From Plut-88900 sp965116945 (GTDB lineage Bacteria > Chloroflexota > Dehalococcoidia > Plut-88900): DNA of 64,000 bases. Under the pieces are notes generated by a model. The model had not been told where the DNA came from, made no database searches, and worked only from the letters and a program-made list of their open reading frames with translations. Made by a program: the position numbers and the translations under genes. Location of the stretch: the NCBI GenBank assembly GCA_965116945.1, contig OZ220734.1, positions 1,736,001 to 1,800,000 of the forward strand, written 5' to 3'. Below are positions 56,358 to 64,000 of the stretch, one piece after another. Positions within the stretch are counted from its first letter, which is position 1; each line of letters starts with the position of its first letter.

Positions 56358-58046
56358 ATGGCGATAATGAGCGGCGGTGAGGCCCTGGCGAAATCCCTGG
56401 TCAGGGAGGGGGTCGAAGTCGTCTTTGGCATCCCGGGCATCCAGGTGTACGGGATCGTGGCAGGGCTGCGGGACGAGCTCGATATCCGAATGATCACCAC
56501 TCGGCACGAGCAGGCCACCACCTATATGGCGGACGGCTATGCGAGGGCATCCGGAAAACCGGGAGTCGCCCTCGTGGTGCCCGGTGCAGGCGTCTACAAT
56601 GCGGCATCCGGCCTGACAAATGCGTTCTCGCGGTCTTCTCCTGTGCTTCTTATAGCCGGGCAAGTGCCACGTGGGGCAATTGGCAAGAATCGGGGCGCCG
56701 TCCACGAAGTTGCGGACCAGCCGGGCACGGTGCGCTCGGTGACCAAGTGGCAACAGCAAGTGCTCAGGCCCCGAGAGGTGCCGGATGCTGTATTCGAAGC
56801 ATTCAGGCAGATGCGTACGGGCCGACCACGACCCGTTCTAATAGAGGTCCCGCCGGACGCTGGAGTCGAGCGGGAAGAAGTAACGCTTCGCAGTCCGGCG
56901 CGCGTTTCCCGGATTACGCCTCATTCCGGGGACTTGAGAGAGGCTGCGGAAATCATAGCAAAATCCACCCGACCACTGATATTTGCCGGAGGAGGAGTGG
57001 CACGTTCGGAAGCGGAGGAAGCACTTGTACGGCTGGCCGAAGCAACAAGTATTCCGGTGGTGACATCCAGCGGCGGCAAGGGAGCGATCCCGGACAACCA
57101 TCCACTGTCATACGGTTCATGCTTCAGTCCGTCGGGGGAGCGGCGGGAGATGAATCAACTCTTCGAAGTGATGCAGTCGGCAGATGTGGTGATAGGAATC
57201 GGGGCGCGTTTTTCCCTGGGCAATCCGGCGGGAGAGGCATCAACGTTAATCAACATAAACATAGATGACACTGAGCTGACAAGGGTCCAGTCCAACACAA
57301 TTCCTCTGCACGGCGATGCCAGGGCGACAATCGAGGCCTTACTTCCTCACCTGATGGAAGTCGGTGCGGGCGATCGATCGTCGCCTGCAGAGGCGGTAAA
57401 GGCGGCTCGCAACCTCATCGCCTATTACGACATCCGGCTGAAAGAGCCCCAGTACCCTGTCTTGGAGGCGCTGCAGAAGGGAATTCCTGAGGATGCCTTC
57501 ACAGTTTGGGACGTCTCGCAGTTTGGCTTCTATGCACGCACCCACTGGCAGGTGACCCGACCGAAGACGTACATAGATTCCGGCTATTCATTCAACCTGG
57601 GCTACGCATTCCCCACGGCCTTGGGCGTGAAAGTGGCCAAGCCCGACCGGGCAGTAGTGTGTGTGGCGGGGGATGGCGGATTCATGTTCAACGCGTCCGA
57701 ACTTTCCACGGCGGTCAAGTACGGGATCAACCTGGTAACCGTGATATTCAGAAACGACTCATACGGCAACGTGGCCCGGGACCTGGAAGAGGGATTTAAC
57801 GGAACGTACGAAACGGATTTGCATAATCCGGACTTCGTCAAATTCGCCGAGTCGTTTGGGGTGGTCGGAATGCGGGCGGAGAACCCGCTGGAGCTGGAGA
57901 CTCTGGTCCCTCAGGCGCTGGAGCGCAATGCACCCGTGATCATAGACGTACCATTCGGGGAAATGCCGATACCTCGGGCCCCGCTGGCGTCTTTTGCCTT
58001 CAATTTGCCGTGGGCGCAGCCGCAGGAGGGCCTGATCACTTCCTGA
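56358..58046 (+). CDS. Thiamine-diphosphate enzyme, acetolactate synthase large-subunit-like
   Basis: A 562-residue ThDP enzyme. The PYR glutamate is in MITTRHEQATTYMADGYARASG (about 47-68). NRGAVHEVADQPGTVRSVTKW is a typical ALS-like loop. The PP motif is VAGDGGFMFNASELSTAVKYGINLVTVIFRNDSYG. The central domain lacks clear FAD determinants that can be judged by eye. Decarboxylation or carboligation of a 2-keto acid is expected; the substrate is unknown. It is a distant paralogue of the gene at 52570. Its 3' end overlaps the convergent SDR gene by 11 bp. Confidence 0.9.
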   Translation: MAIMSGGEALAKSLVREGVEVVFGIPGIQVYGIVAGLRDELDIRMITTRHEQATTYMADGYARASGKPGVALVVPGAGVYNAASGLTNAFSRSSPVLLIAGQVPRGAIGKNRGAVHEVADQPGTVRSVTKWQQQVLRPREVPDAVFEAFRQMRTGRPRPVLIEVPPDAGVEREEVTLRSPARVSRITPHSGDLREAAEIIAKSTRPLIFAGGGVARSEAEEALVRLAEATSIPVVTSSGGKGAIPDNHPLSYGSCFSPSGERREMNQLFEVMQSADVVIGIGARFSLGNPAGEASTLININIDDTELTRVQSNTIPLHGDARATIEALLPHLMEVGAGDRSSPAEAVKAARNLIAYYDIRLKEPQYPVLEALQKGIPEDAFTVWDVSQFGFYARTHWQVTRPKTYIDSGYSFNLGYAFPTALGVKVAKPDRAVVCVAGDGGFMFNASELSTAVKYGINLVTVIFRNDSYGNVARDLEEGFNGTYETDLHNPDFVKFAESFGVVGMRAENPLELETLVPQALERNAPVIIDVPFGEMPIPRAPLASFAFNLPWAQPQEGLITS

Positions 58047-58908
58047 GCCCGATCGCCGCGATACGGGAATCCGGTAGGCCATTCATCTCGAATTGGCTGT
58101 AACGTCTGCTCTGCCCTGCCCTAGAAGAACACCGCCGACCCCCGTCCACGGCTATCACCTCTCCCGTAATAGCTGCGGCCTTCGGTGAAGCCAGGAAGCA
58201 CACCAAGTGCGCTATCTCGTCAGCTTCAACAATGCGGCCAATGGATTGCACTTTGTCCGCTCGTAGCGCGATGTCTTCTTTGGGGATTCCCGTAGCGAGG
58301 GCCTCCTCTTCATACATCTCGTCGGTGCGTTCTGTGCGGACGGTGCCCGGGTGGATGGTGTTTACCGTGATGCCATAAGGGCCCAGCTGCCCCGACAGCG
58401 TCTTCGTAAGGTGCACCACCGCCGCGTTGCGCACTCCACTAATCACCCCCGAGTACCGCCCCGACATCCCGCCAATGTTGATAATCCGACCCCACCCCTG
58501 CTCCTTCATCAGGGGAGCGGCGGCCTGAGCAGTGCGGAAATAGCCCACTACCTTGGTGTCCAGGTCCTCGGTAAGCAGTTCCTCGGTCGCTTCCTCCAGA
58601 GGCCCTTGCAGCAGGCCGCCCACAACTGCAGCGTTGTTCACCAGGATGTCCACCCTGCCGAACTCGGCCATGGTGGCGTTGAAGAGGTTGGTTACCTGGT
58701 CGGGCTGGGTGGTGTCGGTCGGGACGGCTAGGACCCTGTTGCCGGTCTCGCGTTCGATATCGGAGGCGGCGTCCTGCAATAGCTCGGGGCGGCGGGCGCA
58801 AATCACGACTCGAGCGCCCTCCATCGACAGTTCTCGGGCTATGGCTTTACCGATACCCATGCTCCCACCCGTGACCACGGCCACCTTTTCATTTAAGGCG
58901 AGGTCCAT
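58036..58908 (-). CDS. SDR family oxidoreductase lacking the YxxxK motif
   Basis: A 290-residue Rossmann protein. Cofactor motif TGGSMGIG (13-20), the NNAAVVGG strand, and the catalytic-loop serine in NIGGMSGRYSG (S149) are present. The position where Tyr and Lys normally stand reads SGVRNAAVVHLTK, giving Ser157 and Asn161 instead. The binding fold is therefore intact, but the classical proton relay is missing. The C-terminus (about 250 onward) is extended with basic residues. The ATG follows the enoyl-CoA hydratase stop directly, so the two are coupled. Confidence 0.88.
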   Translation of the reverse strand: MDLALNEKVAVVTGGSMGIGKAIARELSMEGARVVICARRPELLQDAASDIERETGNRVLAVPTDTTQPDQVTNLFNATMAEFGRVDILVNNAAVVGGLLQGPLEEATEELLTEDLDTKVVGYFRTAQAAAPLMKEQGWGRIINIGGMSGRYSGVISGVRNAAVVHLTKTLSGQLGPYGITVNTIHPGTVRTERTDEMYEEEALATGIPKEDIALRADKVQSIGRIVEADEIAHLVCFLASPKAAAITGEVIAVDGGRRCSSRAGQSRRYSQFEMNGLPDSRIAAIGLRK

Positions 58909-59700
58909 TTAGGCGCTCCCTGCACCGAACTTCGGCGGACGCTTTTCCTTGAAGGCTTGGCCCGCGTTCACCATGTCACCAGTGGAGGATGCTGCTATTC
59001 CGGAGTCCCGCTCATAGGTCAGGGCTGCCCCGAAGTTAGACTCCGCTCCGACATTCAGGGCTGCTTTGGCCAGCGCTATCGCCATCGGCGATTTTTCCAG
59101 GACCTTCTTGGCAACGGCGGTTGCTTCCTCTTCCAGCTTATCGGCGGGGACAACCCGGTTGACCATGCCCAGTTCCTTGGCCTCTGCCGCGGGGACGTGC
59201 TCGCCGAGGAAGATGAGCTCCTTGGCCCGGGCCAACCCGATACCCTGTGGCAGCAGGTAGGTCCCGGCACCCGTCACCGTAGCCCCGACGCCCGTCTCCG
59301 GGAACCCGAACTTGGCCTCTTCAGACGCAACGACAAGGTCGCAGTCCAGCGAAATCTCACACCCCGCGCCGAGGGCGTATCCGTTCACCGCAGCGATCGC
59401 GACCTTTCTCATATCTCTAAGCACTTGGGCCACGGTCTGGAGATTGTGGGTGCTGCGCTTTTCCTGTCCCGGCGGGATTCCCGCGGCGGCTTCCTTGAGG
59501 TCTGCGCCGGCACAGAAGGCTCGGCCCTCGCCGGTGAGGATGACCACCTTTACGTCGGGGTCGGCCTCTGCCTGCTCCACGGCCTCACGCAACTCTCTCG
59601 CAAATACCCGGTTGACGGCGTTCAGAGAACGCGGACGGTTGAATCGGATCCAGAGAATGCCATCGTCTTTCAAGTCGTATATCAGTGTTTCCCAGTTCAT
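58909..59700 (-). CDS. Enoyl-CoA hydratase/isomerase family protein
   Basis: A 263-residue crotonase. Oxyanion-hole segments are FCAGADLKEAA (about 62-72) and NGYALGAGCEISLDCD; both catalytic glutamates of hydratases are present, E115 (GAGCE) and E135 (FGFPETGVG). Hydration of a 2-enoyl-CoA is the most likely reaction. Its stop abuts the SDR start, and its start is 17 nt after the CaiB stop. The CaiB-hydratase-SDR order on the minus strand reads as a beta-oxidation-like unit: CoA activation, hydration, then dehydrogenation. Confidence 0.93.
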   Translation of the reverse strand: MNWETLIYDLKDDGILWIRFNRPRSLNAVNRVFARELREAVEQAEADPDVKVVILTGEGRAFCAGADLKEAAAGIPPGQEKRSTHNLQTVAQVLRDMRKVAIAAVNGYALGAGCEISLDCDLVVASEEAKFGFPETGVGATVTGAGTYLLPQGIGLARAKELIFLGEHVPAAEAKELGMVNRVVPADKLEEEATAVAKKVLEKSPMAIALAKAALNVGAESNFGAALTYERDSGIAASSTGDMVNAGQAFKEKRPPKFGAGSA

Positions 59701-59717
59701 GTTTCTTCCTCCCTGAA

Positions 59718-60929
59718 TCAGGCTATTACGGAGCGGTCTTTCAGTTCGATTATCTGTTCCCAGGAATAGTCTAGTTCGCGTAGAACTTCTTCAGTGTGTT
59801 GCCCCCACTCGGGCGCGGGCCCCGAGGGATGAGTTGGCGTGTCCCGCAGTGCAAAGGGCAATCCGATCTCCCTATATGTTCCGAGCCCGGCATGTTCGAC
59901 CTCCACCAGGTAGTTGTTAATCTCCACCTGGGGATCAGCCACGACCTCCGATAGCCGGGCATCCTGCGCCCAAACCAGCTGGAACTCATCGAATCTCGGG
60001 GCCCATTCCTCTAGAGATTTCCGAGAAAAGGCCTCATCCAGGAGCTTGATGGCCTCGATGTGGTTCTTCATCATCTTGCCGTGGTTGTTGAAGCGATTGT
60101 CATCGGCGAGGTGAGGCACTTCGAGGGCAAGGCAGGTCGGCCTCCAGTACCGGTCGCCCTGGGGCATGGCGAACTGCACCCAGCGCCCGTCCCCGCACCG
60201 GTACGTGTTGTAAAGCGGGCTTGGAGCCGAGGTGCGAGTCTCTCGCAAAACGTCGTCCCCGGAAAATAGTGTTCGATGAAGGTCGTAACCCGCCACCCAC
60301 ATCCCGCTGGACAGCAGGGAGGAGTCGACCACCTGGCCTTTGCCAGTTCTTTCCCTGGCAAAAAGGGCCAGAGTTATTGCATTGGTCATGCATACGGCGG
60401 ATGTGAGATCGCCCATGGCCCCGTGGAGGTGGGTCGGAGGCCCGCCGGGCTCGCCCATGAAGGAGAGGAACCCTCCCCTGGCCCAGAACCCAACCTCATC
60501 GAAGGCGGGTTTGTTCTTGTCCGGGCCCTCGGGCCCGAAACCCGTCAGGAGGCCGTATACAAGCCTCGGGTTGAAGGAGGTGACGATATCCGGGGTCATT
60601 TGCAGGTGTTCAAGAGCCTGCGGGCGGACATTGGTGACAAAAATGTCGGCAGTCTTGACGAGGTTGTAGACGAGGTCTCTGCCCTCAGGTGTGCGGAGAT
60701 CTATGGCCGCACTACGCTTGCCCCTGTTGACCATCTCGGCCATGTAGTTGAACGGAGGAGTCTCGGCGCCCCAACGCTCTTCCAGGTCCAGGCCCCGGAT
60801 TGGGTCTCCCCCGCCGAGGGGTTCTATCTTGATAACATCGGCACCGCACTCGGCCAGCACCATTCCTGCTGCGGGCCCAGCGAACCAGATGCCCAGCTCT
60901 ACGGCCTTTAGTCCTTCCAGGGGTCTCAT
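59718..60929 (-). CDS. CaiB/BaiF family CoA-transferase
   Basis: A 403-residue class III CoA-transferase: LEGLKAVELGIWFAGPAAGMVLAECGADVIKIEPLGGGDP at the N-terminus, catalytic aspartate in HLHGAMGDLTSAV (D174), and C-terminus VLRELDYSWEQIIELKDRSVI. The frame is open to 61124, but those extra residues are not family-like and would overlap the divergent hydrolase gene; the start is ATG 60929. It heads the CaiB-hydratase-SDR unit. Confidence 0.92.
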   Translation of the reverse strand: MRPLEGLKAVELGIWFAGPAAGMVLAECGADVIKIEPLGGGDPIRGLDLEERWGAETPPFNYMAEMVNRGKRSAAIDLRTPEGRDLVYNLVKTADIFVTNVRPQALEHLQMTPDIVTSFNPRLVYGLLTGFGPEGPDKNKPAFDEVGFWARGGFLSFMGEPGGPPTHLHGAMGDLTSAVCMTNAITLALFARERTGKGQVVDSSLLSSGMWVAGYDLHRTLFSGDDVLRETRTSAPSPLYNTYRCGDGRWVQFAMPQGDRYWRPTCLALEVPHLADDNRFNNHGKMMKNHIEAIKLLDEAFSRKSLEEWAPRFDEFQLVWAQDARLSEVVADPQVEINNYLVEVEHAGLGTYREIGLPFALRDTPTHPSGPAPEWGQHTEEVLRELDYSWEQIIELKDRSVIA

Positions 60930-61005
60930 AGGCTTTTCTAATCTCAGATGTTTCGAACTCCGCGAAATCTTAGTGACACGGACGCTGGGGATTTCGGGCA
61001 GACAA

Positions 61006-61011
61006 TATAAT
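61006..61011 (+). promoter_or_regulatory. Candidate -10 box for the MBL-fold hydrolase
   Basis: TATAAT lies 60 nt before the ATG at 61072, in the short divergent gap with the CaiB gene. No clear -35 was found. Confidence 0.35.
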
Positions 61012-61071
61012 ATGCAGGCCGTTGTCGGCAAGTGAAGCAATAGCACGTAAATGAGCAGAGGGGTAACTACC

Positions 61072-62022
61072 ATGAGCGTTGACCAGGTGACGAACGGCAG
61101 CCAACTCCCGCCCCCCGAGGTCAAGGAAGTCGCCGACCGGATTTTCTGTTATCTCCAAGCCGACGGGAGTTGGGGCCTGAACAACGCGGGATTCGTGGTC
61201 GGGAGGCGGGGTGCGACGGTCATCGACACCTGCTTCACCGAGCGCAGAACCCGGGCGTTCCTTGATTCCATCCGCAGCGTGACGAAGCTGCCGCTGCACA
61301 CGCTGGTCAACACCCACCACCACGGGGACCACACCCACGGCAACTATCTGTTCCGGGACTCGACCATCGTAGCCCATGAGCTTTGTCGGGAGGCGGTCCT
61401 GGAAGCAGGCCTACCCAGACCCGACAACACAATAGGCATGCTGTTCCCCAACGTTGACTGGGGCAACCTGGAGCTGGCCGCTCCCACAATGACCTACCAG
61501 GACAAGATGACCCTGTACGTGGAAGACCTGAGGCTGGAGCTTATCTTCATGGGCCCCGCACATACCACCAACGACACCGTAGTCTGGCTCCCCGACCACA
61601 AGCTCCTCTTCTCCGGCGACCTGATCTTCAACGAAGGCACGCCCTTTGTAGTCATGGGGTCGGTAGCAGGTTCCCTTGTAGCCATCGAACGGCTGAGAGC
61701 CCTGGGCGCCGAGACCATAGTCCCGGGCCACGGGCCGGTCTGCGGCCCCGAGCTATTCGACCCAACCGAGGCCTACCTGAAATTCGTCCAGGACGTAACC
61801 CGACATGGATTCGATGCCGGGATGCAACCCCTGGAAATTGCCCGAAGCGCCGACCTAGGGGTATTCGCTGAATGGCACGATACCGAACGCATCGTGGGGA
61901 ACATTTACCGAGCATTTTCGGAAATCAAGGGAGAGAAATGGGGCGCCAAGCTGAACATGCCGCCCATCGTCAAGGAGATGGAGGACTACAATGGCGGGAG
62001 TCCGTTGAGGTGCTTGGCATAG
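61072..62022 (+). CDS. Metallo-beta-lactamase fold hydrolase
   Basis: A 316-residue MBL-fold protein. The metal motif THHHGDHTHGN (H82, H84, D86, H87) is complete; a further histidine lies in MGPAHTTND, an aspartate in LLFSGDLIFN, and the last histidine in VPGHGPVCG. It therefore has the full two-metal site of glyoxalase II/lactonase-like members. The C-terminal extension (about 235-316) is helical. An in-frame ATG at 61051 exists, but AGAGGGG precedes the ATG at 61072. Hydrolysis of a thioester or lactone is plausible next to CoA-transferase genes; the substrate is unknown. Confidence 0.9.
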   Translation: MSVDQVTNGSQLPPPEVKEVADRIFCYLQADGSWGLNNAGFVVGRRGATVIDTCFTERRTRAFLDSIRSVTKLPLHTLVNTHHHGDHTHGNYLFRDSTIVAHELCREAVLEAGLPRPDNTIGMLFPNVDWGNLELAAPTMTYQDKMTLYVEDLRLELIFMGPAHTTNDTVVWLPDHKLLFSGDLIFNEGTPFVVMGSVAGSLVAIERLRALGAETIVPGHGPVCGPELFDPTEAYLKFVQDVTRHGFDAGMQPLEIARSADLGVFAEWHDTERIVGNIYRAFSEIKGEKWGAKLNMPPIVKEMEDYNGGSPLRCLA

Positions 62023-62122
62023 GGGGTAGGTGAAATTGACAGGCTGGTTGAGGCAAAGGTATCGTGAGCCGACCCCGACCCTGTACCCACTGTTCGGGCG
62101 TAACCCAAAGGACAGATAGACC

Positions 62123-63229
62123 ATGATGACATTCGGCCTTTTCCTCTCCTTCATGCAGATCTACGAAGAGCAGCGCGGTCTGGACATGTACAAGAACATG
62201 CTGGAGCTCGCCACCCTAGCCGACGACCTCGGCTTCGATAACGTCTGGGTGCCAGAGCACCACCTCATCCACTATATCCCCGCCCCGAATGCGCTGCTGG
62301 TTGCCAACCAGGTTGGACAGCACGTCAAGAACGCGACGGTCGGGACAGCGGTGGTCCTTCTGCCATTTCATCACCCCCTGGCCATCGCCGGAGACATAGC
62401 AGCCACCGACAACATGCTGGAAGGCAAGTTCGAGCTTGGAGTCGCCCGAGGCGCCTACAAATACGAGTTCGACCGCTTCGAGCAGGAGTTCGGCGACAGC
62501 AGGGCACGCTTTGACGAGTCCCTGGAGATTCTCGAGAAGATATGGCACAGCGAAGAAAAGGGAGTAGAGCACAGCGGACGGTTCTGGTCTTTCGAAAACA
62601 CCTACGTCTGGCCCCGACCAGTCCAAAGCCCCCATCCACCGGTGTGGGTCGGATGCATGCACGACTCCACGATTCGTCACTACGCCCGCAAGGGCTACCA
62701 CGTATTCAACGCTCCTTTCCGCCGACCCATGAGCCACATCCAACGCATGTGCGATGCATTCCACGAGGGTCGTGAGGATGCAGGAAATCCTCGAGGCGTT
62801 CAGAAAATTGGAATGTCGAGGATGTACTACGTCGGTGAAACTAAGAAAGAGGCATTTGATAAAACGTGGGACGTGGTGATAAATCACCGCATCGGGACCC
62901 GGCTCCACGACTACACCCAGAACTCCAACCCCAGGGCCTACGTCGCTCCCGAGTCCAACGACGACGACCCCACCCAGCAGGAGGTCTACGACAACCTCCT
63001 CATGGGCACCCCCGACGAAGTCCTCGAAAAGGTCTATGCCTTCGACAGGGCGGGCCTCGACCACCTGTCGCTGTTCACCCATTTCGGCCCGGGTCACGAG
63101 GATGCCATGCGCTCCCTAAAGCTCTTCGCCGAGGAAGTAATGAAACCCTATAGGGCGCGGGAGTCTGCGACGAATGGTCGGGAGCCGGTAGTCGCTGGCA
63201 AAGGTGTTGCCTGTGGGGTCGGGGGGTAG
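62123..63229 (+). CDS. LLM class flavin-dependent oxidoreductase
   Basis: A 368-residue luciferase-like monooxygenase: TFGLFLSFMQIYEEQRGLDMYKN, VWVPEHHLIHYIPAPNALLVANQVG, KFELGVARGAYKYEFDRF and PHPPVWVGCMHDSTIRHYARKGYHVF. AAAGGA precedes the ATG. It sits 100 nt downstream of the MBL-fold gene and 4 nt before the amidohydrolase gene, so monooxygenase and hydrolases again appear together, as in the 21-24 kb operon. Confidence 0.92.
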   Translation: MMTFGLFLSFMQIYEEQRGLDMYKNMLELATLADDLGFDNVWVPEHHLIHYIPAPNALLVANQVGQHVKNATVGTAVVLLPFHHPLAIAGDIAATDNMLEGKFELGVARGAYKYEFDRFEQEFGDSRARFDESLEILEKIWHSEEKGVEHSGRFWSFENTYVWPRPVQSPHPPVWVGCMHDSTIRHYARKGYHVFNAPFRRPMSHIQRMCDAFHEGREDAGNPRGVQKIGMSRMYYVGETKKEAFDKTWDVVINHRIGTRLHDYTQNSNPRAYVAPESNDDDPTQQEVYDNLLMGTPDEVLEKVYAFDRAGLDHLSLFTHFGPGHEDAMRSLKLFAEEVMKPYRARESATNGREPVVAGKGVACGVGG

Positions 63230-63233
63230 GGTG

Positions 63234-64000
63234 ATGGAAGACAAGACGGCGCTATTTACGTCCAGCAAGGTTATCAGCATGGCCCGGGTCCCGGGCCGCG
63301 GCAATGACTCCGTAGCTGTAAGGGGCGATTCTATCTTGGACGTGGGGCCGCGCGGTCGGATGGAGGAGGCTTTGGGCGAGGGCGTCACGACCTACGATTT
63401 CGGGGGCCGGCCCATCACGCCGGGCTTTGTGGATGTCCACGTCCATCCTGAAATGGCTTCACTGGCGCTGTATAACCGTGTAGACGTGCATACACCGCCT
63501 CGGGAGACGATAGACGACGTAATCGAGGCTTTCCGCCAGAACATGGACATGGCAGACGAGACCGGCTGGCTGTTCGGGCACGGAAGCCTCTTCCAGGACC
63601 AGAAGCTGAAAGATAAGCGGCTGCCCAACCGCCGAGACTTGGACAAAGTCAGTACAGATATCCCCGTTGCCATGATGGCCGGTGGCCACAACCTGATCCT
63701 GAATTCCAGAGCCTTGGAACTGGTGGGTATAGGGCCAGGGTTTCGGGTCCCGGCGGGGGCTACGGTGGAGTTGGAGGAATCGGGAGAGCCCAACGGGATA
63801 ATCAAGGACCTGGAGCACCTCCTCCCCATCCCCCGCCCCGACCTTGCAACCAAGGAGCGGGCCCTCAAAGCCATTTCCAAGGAGCATCTAACCGCCAATG
63901 GTGTCACCACCATCGGGGACATATCCCACAGCACCGAGGGAATAGAGCTGGCCGACCGCCTGATAGGCAGCGGAGACATCAACGTCCGCTTCAGAACATA
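63234..64000 (+). CDS. Amidohydrolase family protein (YtcJ/amidohydrolase_3-like), 5' part
   Basis: The frame starts at ATG 63234 (GTG 63231 directly before it also fits) and is still open at the window end, about 255 codons. The N-terminal composite beta domain is followed by FGGRPITPGFVDVHVHPEMAS with the H-x-H metal motif, then GWLFGHGSLFQD, MMAGGHNLILNSRALELVG and EPNGIIKDLEHLLP. These are marks of the YtcJ-like amidohydrolase_3 group. It follows the LLM stop by 4 nt and is probably cotranscribed. It is truncated only by the window edge. Confidence 0.87.
   Translation, partial: MEDKTALFTSSKVISMARVPGRGNDSVAVRGDSILDVGPRGRMEEALGEGVTTYDFGGRPITPGFVDVHVHPEMASLALYNRVDVHTPPRETIDDVIEAFRQNMDMADETGWLFGHGSLFQDQKLKDKRLPNRRDLDKVSTDIPVAMMAGGHNLILNSRALELVGIGPGFRVPAGATVELEESGEPNGIIKDLEHLLPIPRPDLATKERALKAISKEHLTANGVTTIGDISHSTEGIELADRLIGSGDINVRFRT

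Overview
This 64 kb window looks like a chromosomal piece of a free-living bacterium of the Chloroflexota, most probably a SAR202/Dehalococcoidia-type lineage. That is an inference. It rests on the gene repertoire: six luciferase-like flavin monooxygenases (LLM family), four amidohydrolases, two CaiB/BaiF CoA-transferases, two class I CoA-transferase pairs, three thiamine-diphosphate enzymes, a lone HyuB-type protein, diderm-unlike lipoproteins and compact GC-rich coding. FMN-monooxygenase expansion is a known trait of SAR202. No rRNA, tRNA, CRISPR array, transposase or prophage gene was seen.

Layout. 1-6.8 kb: end of a carboxyltransferase gene, a GSA-aminomutase-like/ROK-kinase pair, a small conserved protein, a Memo-family protein and two thioredoxin-fold lipoproteins. 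6.9-14 kb: M1 aminopeptidase, MRB1590-like ABC-class ATPase, methyltransferase, LLM enzyme, DNA polymerase IV. 14-21 kb: a HAD phosphatase-like gene in an AT-richer patch, then housekeeping genes (RelA/SpoT, ribosomal protein S20), a FAD oxidoreductase and TatA-TatC. 21-28 kb: two tandem amidohydrolase paralogues, an LLM enzyme, a 49-residue basic protein overlapping its stop codon, an aldo/keto reductase, an MFS exporter and a CaiB transferase. 28.5-32.3 kb: an ABC exporter (ATPase plus 1016-residue FtsX-type permease) behind a -10 box that sits inside an inverted repeat. 32.4-40 kb: HyuB with an overlapping LLM gene, a methyltransferase, a creatinase/DoeA-like M24 protein, and an LLM gene followed by a split ThDP decarboxylase.

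40-41.2 kb is a non-coding, palindrome-rich repeat block. 41.2-49 kb carries a homocysteine methyltransferase-like protein, an MFS transporter, an Asp-box propeller with a small membrane protein, a DEAD-box helicase, a PNPOx-like protein, a D-2-hydroxyacid dehydrogenase and an amidohydrolase. 49.1-64 kb is a dense CoA/ThDP catabolic island: CoA-transferase A, an inserted HNH endonuclease, B, a second A-B pair, ThDP enzyme, DUF488, LLM, DUF1330, ThDP enzyme, SDR, enoyl-CoA hydratase, CaiB, metallo-beta-lactamase-fold hydrolase, LLM and the 5' part of an amidohydrolase.

Taken together, most accessory genes fit oxidative or hydrolytic attack on small organic acids and ring compounds, followed by CoA activation and decarboxylation or hydration. 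No substrate can be assigned from sequence alone. The most unusual items are the HNH gene between CoA-transferase subunits, the LLM plus split decarboxylase operon, the palindrome block at 40.4-41.1 kb, an SDR lacking the YxxxK motif, and three convergent gene pairs whose stop codons interlock in four bases.
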